The position numbers and the translations under genes were made by a program. Below, one piece after another: positions 1 to 6,331 of a stretch of 9,006 nucleotides of DNA. The stretch lies in NCBI GenBank assembly GCA_002309855.1, contig DBYD01000005.1:1-9006 (forward strand), in the 5' to 3' direction. The notes under the pieces were generated by a model that saw nothing but the letters and a program-made list of their open reading frames with translations, was not told where the DNA came from and did not search any database. The stretch comes from Bacteroidales bacterium UBA1195 (lineage in GTDB: Bacteria > Bacteroidota > Bacteroidia > Bacteroidales > WCHB1-69). Each line of letters starts with the position of its first letter. Positions within the stretch are counted from its first letter, which is position 1.

Positions 1-710
1 ACCATGTAGCTGTATCCGTAGTGACCTCCGGCACCGCAGTCGGCGGAGGTGAACACGATCTGGATTTTCTGGTTCATCAGAGCCAGAAGGCTCACACCCA
101 CCGTCGTCCAGTCACGCCACCGCACCTGGGTGCCGCAGTCGTTGAACCCCGATATGCCCGCGCCGGAGACAACCGTGTAGCTGTTGCAGGGCACGTTCAG
201 CAGGTTGCCGTTCGTGTCCTGGATGCGCATCTCGAAACGGGGCTGTATCGCAGCCTCATGGCTGGGGTCCTCGAAAACCACCGCGAAGTGCAGCAGCAGC
301 AGCGCGTTGTTGCTGTCGATCGTCATGTTGTACTTGATGCACTCCGCCATATATCCGGTACCCTCGTTACCAATCTTCGCGGACTGGTTGAAGCCCTCCG
401 GCACCAATGCCAGCTCGGTGTTCGGCTCCGGACCGTTGCAGGTGCGGGGGTCCGTCTCGAAGATGTCCGTCATGATGGTGTGACGGCCGTCAACGGCAGC
501 CATACCGGTCCAGGTCAGCGCACTGTAGGCGGTGTTGCTGGTACTGGCGGAATTTGAAATCTGGCAGATCCAGTTCTGGAAGTTCTTGAAGCTGAAGTCA
601 AGGTTCGGGCAGGAGGTTCCCTGTGCACGAACACCGGACAGTCCCGCAAAAAGCAGGGCTATGGCTCCAAAATATGATAAACATTTGTTAATTAAATAAT
701 TATCTTTCAT
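1..710 (-). CDS. Secreted Cys-containing surface protein, N-terminal part (cut by window edge)
   Basis: This is an open frame of 236 codons from ATG at 710, still open at the left edge, so the C-terminus is missing. Residues 1-29 form a signal peptide: a hydrophobic run (LSYFGAIALLFAGLSG) ends at VRA-Q, a plausible signal peptidase I site. The mature part begins with a Cys-Pro-Asn motif (34-36) and SFKNFQNW, and carries further cysteines at 49, 91, 124, 175, 192 and 225. The motifs LVPEGFNQSAKIGNEGTG (102-119), FAVVFEDPSHE (142-152), WRDWTTVG (198-205) and the HYGY near 230 resemble the N-terminal region of large Bacteroidota extracellular proteins that often carry PKD repeats and a T9SS or gliding-type C-terminal domain. 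That assignment is from memory of family style, not a search. It lies 87 bases downstream of lpxB with its own -7-like box, so it may be transcribed separately. The role is unknown, perhaps adhesion or matrix. Confidence 0.8.
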   Translation of the reverse strand, partial: MKDNYLINKCLSYFGAIALLFAGLSGVRAQGTSCPNLDFSFKNFQNWICQISNSASTSNTAYSALTWTGMAAVDGRHTIMTDIFETDPRTCNGPEPNTELALVPEGFNQSAKIGNEGTGYMAECIKYNMTIDSNNALLLLHFAVVFEDPSHEAAIQPRFEMRIQDTNGNLLNVPCNSYTVVSGAGISGFNDCGTQVRWRDWTTVGVSLLALMNQKIQIVFTSADCGAGGHYGYSYM

Positions 711-730
711 ATAATAAATTTTTGTCCTGA

Positions 731-738
731 CAAAATTA
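731..738 (-). promoter_or_regulatory. Bacteroidetes-type -7 box (TAATTTTG) for the secreted-protein gene
   Basis: Read on the minus strand, 738-731 is TAATTTTG, an exact match to the Bacteroidetes -7 consensus TAnnTTTG, 20 bases before the ATG at 710. No TTG is present at the usual -33 distance, so only half of the promoter is supported. The box overlaps an inverted repeat (720-735, 7-base arms TTTTGTC/GACAAAA around CT). Confidence 0.4.
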
Positions 739-797
739 TACCTTTTCCATATAGATGATTTATACGTCCGTTTTGTTGCACATGTTCCAAAATTTTT

Positions 798-1904
798 TTA
801 ATTTTTTTTCAAACAATGTATCATGGCAGCTGCAGTTTGGCCGGAAGCGTCGCCGTCACCCAAGCGCAGGCGCAGCCTCCTGTATTCCTCCTTAATCCGA
901 TTTCGGCTTTCATCCGTCAGCAGGGCGGCAAGCTCCCGTTTCAGCAACTGCACATTCATATCATTCTGTATCAGCTCTGTGACAACCTGCTTGTCCGCTA
1001 TCAGATTGACTAATGAAATATAACTGATGCCCTTTATCAGATGCTTGGCTATCAGATATGAGAAATAATTCCCCTTATAACAGACAACCTGCGGCACCCC
1101 GAACAACGCCGTCTCCAGCGTGGCGGTGCCGGAAGTGACTAACGCTGCAGTGCTATGCGCAAGCAGCGGATAGGTTTCACCATAAACAATTCGCAAATTA
1201 TCAGAAAGATATGGCTGATACAACGTTTCATGGTGCTTCACCCCGGCAATGACAAAGAGATAATCCGGAAACGCCTTGGCAGTTTCAGCCATCACCGGAA
1301 GCATACGACGGATCTCCTGCGTGCGGCTTCCCGGAAGCAGCGCTATGACAGGTTTTCCACCCAAGCCGTTACGTTCCATGAAGCCTGCATCCTCCGAAAA
1401 ACGGGAGAGCTCGTCCAGCAGGGGATGCCCCGAATAATGCACCTCCATGCCGTTTTGTGCGTAAAAATCCTTTTCAAACGGAAGAATCACAAACATTTCC
1501 GACACATATTCCCGGATTTGGCGTATGCGGGACTTGTGCCATGCCCACACCTGCGGCGAAATGTAATAGTACACCGGTATGCCTGAGCGGTGCAGGCGTT
1601 TTGCCACCCGAAGGTTGAACCCGGGATAATCGACCAGCACCACCACATCTGGACGGTATTGCAGAATGTCCCGCACGCATAGGCCCAGAAGCGAAAAAAT
1701 GGTTTTCAGATGGGTCAGGACCTCCACAAATCCCATGAAGGCCATATCCTTGTAATTTTTCACCATCACAGCACCGACCTCCTGAAGACGCTCGCCTCCC
1801 CAGGCGCGGACCTCCGCCTGCGCATCCTGCCTCCGCAACGCCCTCACCATGTTCGAGGCATGCATATCTCCCGAAGCTTCCCCTGCTATGATGTAGTATT
1901 TCAT
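798..1904 (-). CDS. lpxB: Lipid-A-disaccharide synthase LpxB
   Basis: LpxB is the family GT19 glycosyltransferase that joins UDP-2,3-diacylglucosamine and lipid X into the tetraacyl disaccharide of lipid A, on the cytoplasmic face of the inner membrane. The protein has 368 residues, close to the E. coli length of about 380. Visible signatures in order are GEASGD (8-13), VDYPGFN (91-97, whose Asp92 probably matches the catalytic Asp of the family), YYISPQVWAWHKSR (113-126), SGHPLLDE (158-165), LLPGSRTQEI (189-198) and SGTATLETALFGVPQVVCYK (258-277), the donor-binding region of the C-terminal half. The ATG at 1904 is chosen because MKYYIIAGEASGD is the usual N-terminus. The frame is open to an ATG at 1943, but that would add 13 unconserved residues. 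The start overlaps the tgt stop as ATGA, which suggests translational coupling. The family call is near certain. Confidence 0.97.
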   Translation of the reverse strand: MKYYIIAGEASGDMHASNMVRALRRQDAQAEVRAWGGERLQEVGAVMVKNYKDMAFMGFVEVLTHLKTIFSLLGLCVRDILQYRPDVVVLVDYPGFNLRVAKRLHRSGIPVYYYISPQVWAWHKSRIRQIREYVSEMFVILPFEKDFYAQNGMEVHYSGHPLLDELSRFSEDAGFMERNGLGGKPVIALLPGSRTQEIRRMLPVMAETAKAFPDYLFVIAGVKHHETLYQPYLSDNLRIVYGETYPLLAHSTAALVTSGTATLETALFGVPQVVCYKGNYFSYLIAKHLIKGISYISLVNLIADKQVVTELIQNDMNVQLLKRELAALLTDESRNRIKEEYRRLRLRLGDGDASGQTAAAMIHCLKKN

Positions 1905-3031
1905 ATTCTTCGTGACAGAATGGGCACCACGGAATCCTTCCACTCCGTAAAGTCCCCGTTAAGAATGTGCCGCCGCGCCTCGCGGACCAGCTCCAGATAA
2001 AAATGGAGGTTGTGCAGGCTGCCCACCATTGAGGCCAGCATCTCCCCGTTCATATACAGATGACGCAGATAGGCCCGCGTGTAGACCCTGTCCGCAAAGA
2101 GCGGGCTTTCAGCATCAAGCGGTGTGAAGTCGAACTTCCACTTTTCGTTGCGCAAGTTGATGATGCCATCTTTGGTGAACAGGCAGGCGTTCCTTCCGTT
2201 GCGCGTAGGCATCACACAATCGAACATGTCGACACCCAGCGCGATGCATTCCAAAATGTTGGCCGGTGTGCCCACCCCCATCAGATAGCGCGGTTTGTCC
2301 CACGGCAGGATGTCACAGCATATTTTGGTCATTGCGTACATATCTTCGGTCGGTTCCCCGACAGAGACCCCGCCGATGGCATTGCCGTCGCATTCCATGG
2401 AGGCGATGAATTCCGACGATTTTACCCGCAGGTCACGGAACACACTGCCTTGTATAATAGGGAAAAAGGATTGGTGGCGTCCGTAAAGGGGCGCGGTCTG
2501 CCGCCACTGCTCCACCCCACGTTCAAGCCAGCGGTGCGTCCGCTCCATCGACTTTTGGGCATATTCGCGCGTGGTCGGATAGGGTGTGCATTCGTCCAAC
2601 GCCATCATTATGTCGGAACCGATGATGCGCTGCGTGTCCACAACCGATTCGGGCGTGAACTTGTGCACTGAACCGTCAATGTGGGAGGAGAATGTAACTC
2701 CGCTCTCCGTAATTTTGCGCCGGTGGCTCAGCGAAAAGACCTGAAACCCGCCGCTGTCTGTCAGAATGGGCCCGTCCCATGCGTTGAAACGGTGAAGCCC
2801 GCCGGCAGCCTCCAACACCTCCATGCCGGGCCGAAGGTAAAGATGGTAGGTGTTGCCCAGAATTATCTGCGCCTTTATCTCCTCCTTCAAATCCTTAAGG
2901 TGCACGCCTTTAACGGCACCAACCGTCCCGACCGGCATGAAAATCGGCGTTTCGACGGGACCTGAACCGGTCTCCATCAGTCCTGCCCGCGCCTTGGAGC
3001 GGGGATCGGTTTCCGCAATGGTGAACTTCAT
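1901..3031 (-). CDS. tgt: tRNA-guanine(34) transglycosylase Tgt
   Basis: Tgt exchanges guanine-34 of the GUN-anticodon tRNAs (Tyr, His, Asn, Asp) for the queuosine precursor preQ1. The protein has 376 residues, the normal bacterial length. Motifs include ETPIFMPVGTVGAVKG (27-42), ILGNTYHLYLRPG (57-69), LTDSGGFQVFSL (90-101, with the general-base Asp92), GGVSVGEP (220-227), YLMGVGTP (249-256) and MFDCVMPTRNGRNA (269-282, with the nucleophile Asp271). The C-terminal zinc site of E. coli Tgt (CxCxxC plus His) is altered: Ser309, Leu311 and Asp314 stand where the three Cys would align, while the His of SLHNL (340) remains. I recall other Bacteroidota Tgts also lacking these Cys, so this is likely a lineage trait and not decay. 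The ATG at 3031 gives MKFTIAETDP, the expected N-terminus; an in-frame ATG nine codons upstream lies in a hairpin-forming AT-rich leader. It is coupled to lpxB by an ATGA overlap. Confidence 0.96.
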   Translation of the reverse strand: MKFTIAETDPRSKARAGLMETGSGPVETPIFMPVGTVGAVKGVHLKDLKEEIKAQIILGNTYHLYLRPGMEVLEAAGGLHRFNAWDGPILTDSGGFQVFSLSHRRKITESGVTFSSHIDGSVHKFTPESVVDTQRIIGSDIMMALDECTPYPTTREYAQKSMERTHRWLERGVEQWRQTAPLYGRHQSFFPIIQGSVFRDLRVKSSEFIASMECDGNAIGGVSVGEPTEDMYAMTKICCDILPWDKPRYLMGVGTPANILECIALGVDMFDCVMPTRNGRNACLFTKDGIINLRNEKWKFDFTPLDAESPLFADRVYTRAYLRHLYMNGEMLASMVGSLHNLHFYLELVREARRHILNGDFTEWKDSVVPILSRRI

Positions 3032-3042
3032 TTTGACAACAC

Positions 3043-3079
3043 TTGCATAAAAATGCAAATATCCTCATTTTTTGGATAT
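3043..3079 (-). promoter_or_regulatory. Two abutting small stem-loops in the tgt leader, with a weak -7-like box
   Basis: Just upstream of tgt, 3043-3058 forms a 6-bp stem with a 4-base loop (TTGCAT/ATGCAA), and 3059-3079 forms a 6-bp stem with a 9-base loop (ATATCC/GGATAT). The two are directly adjacent and end 11 bases before the ATG. On the minus strand, 3063-3056 reads GATATTTG, a 7/8 match to TAnnTTTG, so this could instead be the tgt promoter. No -33 TTG is visible. No riboswitch class was recognised. Confidence 0.3.
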
Positions 3080-3130
3080 GTTTTGCGGAATGATGCATAA
3101 AAATTTCATCGCCATATGGACGCGGCACGC

Positions 3131-3170
3131 AATAACGTAGAGACAGGGCATGCCCTGTCTCTACGTTATT
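3131..3170. repeat. Perfect 40-base palindrome, REP-like, with GTAG/CTAC ends on a 28-base core
   Basis: Positions 3131-3150 and 3151-3170 are exact reverse complements with no spacer, centred on GCATGC. The pairing stops abruptly on both sides (c at 3130 against c at 3171). The core 3137-3164 begins GTAG and ends CTAC; the flanking AATAAC/GTTATT extends each arm by 6 bases. GTAG-bounded palindromes are typical of REP-type elements mobilised by IS200/IS605-like TnpA-REP transposases, and I recall similar GTAG...GCATGC...CTAC palindromes scattered in other bacterial genomes. On the minus strand its first bases supply the TAA stop of the LRR gene, so it overlaps that gene by five bases. No U-tract follows, so it is not a textbook intrinsic terminator, although the hairpin could protect the 3' end of the mRNA. 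Confidence 0.85.
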
Positions 3171-4968
3171 CAATCACGAATTTCCCGTGCAGGCTGCCGA
3201 TGCGCAGGAAATAGAGGCCGCGTGCCAGCGCGGAAACATCCGTCCCTTCCGGCGTGCAGGGCTGCCGCAGCACCTCGCGCCCGGTGGCGTCATACACCAC
3301 CAGCTCCGCCCCATGCAGCGTCTCCGGCAGGCGATCCACGAAGATGCGGCCGGTGGCGGGATTCGGGCGCACCGTCACCGTTCCGGCGGAGGCAGGCTCC
3401 CCGATGCCGTCGTCAAACACCATGGTGTAGCAGTTGGTGCCGCTCCATTCCCCCTCGCAGCCGTAGGCATTGATCGGCACAAAGTTGTAGCAGTACTGCA
3501 CCCCAGGCATGATGTCCGTGTCGCGGTAGTAGGGCTCCGTGACCACGGCGATTTTCTGCTCCTCGCGGTACACGTCGTATTCCACGCCGGTGCCCTCCCA
3601 GGTCCAGACGACGCTGGTGTCGGTGCGGTCCGGCTCCACGTTGATGCTGCTGTCGTTGACATGCGCCAGCGCAGAGAGGGAGATATGGAAAACGGCCAAT
3701 GAATCGCATGCGAAACCGGACGGCAGTTTCTGGTAATAGGTTCCCGAATGGGTGGGATAGAAGCCGAACCTGCGGCGCACTTCGGAGGCGCAGGCGGAAT
3801 CCAGCACAATTTCCCGTTTCGCCATGGACATGGAACGGATATTGGAGACCCTCCACCATTTTTTTTCTGTCGCATTCCGATAAACATCCTCATAACCGCA
3901 TGGGACATAAAAGGTATCCAACTTGTATTCATTCGTATCAACTGAGTAATCATCAAGCAAAGGAGGCTCCAACGATTTGAACACAATTCTGAACTTTGTG
4001 TTTCTTGCGGTAGCCCCACCCCTGTACGAAGTCATGTTAAAATATTCCACCGATTCCGGCATGATAATATAGGGGATGGATGAATCATATGATAAGGACC
4101 ACATTTCCACTCTTTTCAAAGTGTTCGGCAATTTCAGTTCCACCATGTGGCTGCATAACGAGAACACCCTTTTGGTCAGTACACGGATTTTGGTCTGGGA
4201 CAAATCCATGCTGATCAATGAAGAATCTTCGTTAAATGCACCTACACCAATGGAATCCACTGTAGGGGGGACTTTGCAGTAAACCAATTGATAACAATGA
4301 TTAAACGCGTCAATACTGATGCGCCTCAATCCGGCAGGCAGTTCCACACGCTCCAAATGGCTGCAGTTGTCAAAACAACTGTTGGGAACCACTTCCATGG
4401 AGTCGGGCATCCGGATGGTGCGAAGCAGGGAATCATACATAAAGCATTGCTCTCCCAATACGGCGGACTTTGAGGGTAGTACAGCGTGTTTCATGTTGAT
4501 GCAGTGGGAGAAAGCGCATAATCCTATTTCGCATACGGGCGAGGTGAACAGCACCTGCTCCAAGGAGTTGCAATTTATGAAAGCATTATCCCCCACAAAC
4601 TTCAGGGAGGATGGCAGTGAGACTTCCCGTAGTTTCTGGCAGTTTTGGAAAGCACAGTTCCCAATGCTGTCAATGCCCTCCGGAAGCGAAACCGAATCAA
4701 TCAGGATGCAATAGTAAAAAGCCCTGTTCCCGATTTTGGTCACCCTATACCATTGGCTGTTGTAACATACGCTGTCCGGTATGATGATATGGCCGGAAAA
4801 ATTGGTGCGGTTTTTTTGAGCCACATCGTAAGTCACCTCCACCGTCGTGCCGGAGGTGATATTGTAGTAGAGCGTGTCGCCCTTGCTGTTCAACGCACGG
4901 AAGTCAAAAGCGTAAACTGAAGTTGCCGCACAAATGGCCAGCAAAAACATAAATGCAATCTGTTTCAT
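3166..4968 (-). CDS. BspA-like leucine-rich-repeat surface protein with T9SS sorting domain
   Basis: The protein has 600 residues. Residues 1-20 are a signal peptide (FMFLLAICAATSVYA, cleavage before FDF). Residues about 75-310 hold BspA/TpLRR-type (LRR_5) repeats with the pattern 'IG..AF..C..L..V.LP..L', for example at 79-97, 102-119, 125-140 and 218-234. YVPCGYEDVYRNA (354-366) resembles the usual end of such arrays. Residues about 440-520 look like a fibronectin/Ig-type beta domain (VVWTWEG, YDVYREE, YCYNFVPIN). Residues 529-600 fit the T9SS type A C-terminal domain: VTVRPNPATGRIFVD, ELVVYDATGREVLRQ, and LARGLYFLRI near the end. The product is therefore expected to cross the outer membrane through T9SS and be anchored or released; BspA relatives bind host proteins or other cells, but the ligand here is unknown. 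It is 19 bases downstream of the beta-helix gene, probably co-transcribed. DNA coding for residues from about 376 onward is much more GC-rich than the LRR part. The TAA stop lies in a palindrome. Confidence 0.9.
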   Translation of the reverse strand: MKQIAFMFLLAICAATSVYAFDFRALNSKGDTLYYNITSGTTVEVTYDVAQKNRTNFSGHIIIPDSVCYNSQWYRVTKIGNRAFYYCILIDSVSLPEGIDSIGNCAFQNCQKLREVSLPSSLKFVGDNAFINCNSLEQVLFTSPVCEIGLCAFSHCINMKHAVLPSKSAVLGEQCFMYDSLLRTIRMPDSMEVVPNSCFDNCSHLERVELPAGLRRISIDAFNHCYQLVYCKVPPTVDSIGVGAFNEDSSLISMDLSQTKIRVLTKRVFSLCSHMVELKLPNTLKRVEMWSLSYDSSIPYIIMPESVEYFNMTSYRGGATARNTKFRIVFKSLEPPLLDDYSVDTNEYKLDTFYVPCGYEDVYRNATEKKWWRVSNIRSMSMAKREIVLDSACASEVRRRFGFYPTHSGTYYQKLPSGFACDSLAVFHISLSALAHVNDSSINVEPDRTDTSVVWTWEGTGVEYDVYREEQKIAVVTEPYYRDTDIMPGVQYCYNFVPINAYGCEGEWSGTNCYTMVFDDGIGEPASAGTVTVRPNPATGRIFVDRLPETLHGAELVVYDATGREVLRQPCTPEGTDVSALARGLYFLRIGSLHGKFVIE

Positions 4969-4987
4969 TCTATAAATTTTTTTTTAA

Positions 4988-6109
4988 TTACTGAAATTCA
5001 TATGCGCCCATATCCACAATGTTCTCCGAAATCCTCAGTTGCAGATCCAGATCCATCGTCACATCTGAAGGCACCGCAAGATTGTAGCCCGCATTTTTGC
5101 AGGGACTTCCTGGTTGCAGATGAAGTCCGGATTGAAACATCGGATCACTATTAATGCAGGTGAATTTATACAAAACCCAACCTCCAGGTCTAACGGTTGT
5201 CTGATATAAATCACAATTGCGGAATGTGATGGAAGAGGGATTTTGATTGGGAATTCGCAAAAACTCCAAATTGTCAAAAATGGTGTTGTAGACCATCGCG
5301 GTGGAACCACTGCATGTGATGGCTGACCCTGAATCTGCCGCATTGCTGCTTGCAAAGGTGCAATTGATGATTACCGCTGAACTATTTTGCATATACATGG
5401 CTCCACCCCAGCGGGTTACACTTATTATACCTTGTGGACTGGTATTATTGGGAATGTTTCCTGTTGCAGAATTATTCCCTTCAAACAACACATTTACAAG
5501 TGTCATGTTGGAACAATAAGCCAGATAAAGACCTGCGGAATGATCCCACACATAATTGTCTTTTATGATCACATTTTCAATACGGCCCGAGCAATAATAC
5601 AAATAAATGCCACCACCGCATTGTGCAAAATTTCTCTCAATGATAAGATTGCGCAATGTCACGTTGGCGCGACCCATGCAAATTCCGCCTCCATACAAGT
5701 ACCCGTTTCCGGATTCCTTAATTATAAAACCGTCTATCGTACAGTCATAACCGCTGTCGCAAAGCGCGTGATCCTTCGGCTTGCAACAAAAGGAAATGGC
5801 ATATGAGGTGGTTAGGATGGAGGACAGGGTGGTTAAATCCCTATCATCAGGGGAATCTTCCTCACCGCTGAAACTACCATATATCTCCACAGGACATTTG
5901 ATGGTAAAGGAATCCAAATATGTTCCGGCCATCGCCCAAATCTGGGTGTTTGCTGATACCGAATCCAATGCCGTCCTCAAATCTCCGGCATTATCCCAAG
6001 ATGAACCATCCCCCAAGCCCGTTGCTACGGGCTTGACATAATACACTTGCTGCGCGTGCATTTGCACAGCAAACAGCAGCAAAAGCAGCATAAACAATGA
6101 CTTTTTCAT
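4988..6109 (-). CDS. Exported right-handed beta-helix protein with choice-of-anchor-Q-like C-terminus
   Basis: The protein has 373 residues. Residues 1-20 form a clear signal peptide (KKSLFMLLLLLFAVQMHAQ, cleavage near the Ala-Gln). YYVKPVATGLGDGSSWDNA (23-41) followed by LRTALD is the common N-terminal motif of Bacteroidota pectate-lyase-like and PMP-like beta-helix proteins. Short parallel coils follow (IDGFIIKESGNGYLYGGGI, LRNLIIERNFAQCGGGIYL, IENVIIKDN, MTLVNVLFEGNN, VIINCTFASSNA, VYNTIFDN) over about 125-300. The end, LHLQPGSPCKNAGYN (329-343) and VDMGAYEFQ (365-373), matches the choice-of-anchor-Q type. No catalytic set for polysaccharide cleavage is recognised, so enzyme activity should not be assumed; adhesion or structure is equally possible. 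No T9SS tail is present. The ATG at 6109 is chosen because it begins the signal peptide; an upstream in-frame ATG at 6283 would add 58 low-complexity residues. First gene of a probable two-gene transcript with the LRR gene. Confidence 0.85.
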   Translation of the reverse strand: MKKSLFMLLLLLFAVQMHAQQVYYVKPVATGLGDGSSWDNAGDLRTALDSVSANTQIWAMAGTYLDSFTIKCPVEIYGSFSGEEDSPDDRDLTTLSSILTTSYAISFCCKPKDHALCDSGYDCTIDGFIIKESGNGYLYGGGICMGRANVTLRNLIIERNFAQCGGGIYLYYCSGRIENVIIKDNYVWDHSAGLYLAYCSNMTLVNVLFEGNNSATGNIPNNTSPQGIISVTRWGGAMYMQNSSAVIINCTFASSNAADSGSAITCSGSTAMVYNTIFDNLEFLRIPNQNPSSITFRNCDLYQTTVRPGGWVLYKFTCINSDPMFQSGLHLQPGSPCKNAGYNLAVPSDVTMDLDLQLRISENIVDMGAYEFQ

Positions 6110-6331
6110 ACCTAATATTGTTTTTATGTTTAATATAAAAAATTGAATTACAATAATATATATATACAATGAACCGAAGCGATGCCAACGGGAAAAGCTG
6201 CTGCAAATATACGAAAAAAAACGGCATCCGGCGCCAACGCATTTTTTTTCAAAAAAAATTGCAGAAAAAAACAATTCATGCACACTAAAACAATTTCAGC
6301 CGCGTTATAGTGGAAAATAATTCGGCAGAAA
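6110..6331. other. AT-rich divergent intergenic region between the beta-helix and sigma-factor genes
   Basis: These 222 bases separate the two divergent transcription units. They contain an alternating AT run (6156-6166), a T8-C-A8 perfect inverted repeat (6242-6258), a further A7 run at 6265-6271, and one good promoter candidate for the leftward gene. No RNA gene or small coding frame is supported. A plus-strand promoter for the sigma gene is not obvious; no TAnnTTTG match was found between 6240 and 6331. Confidence 0.6.
6204..6237 (-). promoter_or_regulatory. Bacteroidetes-type promoter for the beta-helix/LRR operon
   Basis: On the minus strand, 6211-6204 reads TATATTTG, an exact TAnnTTTG -7 box, followed by CAGC as is common in this phylum. 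A TTG lies at 6237-6235, 23 bases upstream of the -7 box, slightly longer than the usual spacing of about 19-21. The predicted leader to the ATG at 6109 would be about 90 bases. Confidence 0.5.

Noticed and set aside
291..304. Short GCAGCAGCAGCAGC run as a microsatellite
   Set aside because: It simply encodes a run of Leu in a hydrophobic beta strand (NALLLLHF) and is too short to call a repeat.
1905..1943. Upstream start of lpxB giving 13 extra residues
   Set aside because: MKYYIIAGEASGD is the expected family start, and its ATG forms the ATGA overlap with tgt.
2060..2671. 203-codon plus-strand frame opposite tgt
   Set aside because: The minus frame is a full Tgt with all catalytic motifs; the antisense frame has no recognisable domain and is a shadow.
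3131..3170. Palindrome as a plain intrinsic terminator
   Set aside because: No run of T follows the hairpin on either strand, and the arms are longer and more perfect than typical terminators; a REP-like element fits better.
3187..4019. Long open frames in other frames and on the plus strand across the GC-rich half of the LRR gene
   Set aside because: They are Arg/Pro/His/Ala-rich, lack recognisable motifs, and arise from stop-poor GC-rich DNA over a well-supported gene with a clear T9SS tail.
6110..6283. N-terminal extension of the beta-helix gene from an upstream ATG
   Set aside because: It would place 58 low-complexity residues before an excellent signal peptide and span the candidate promoter.
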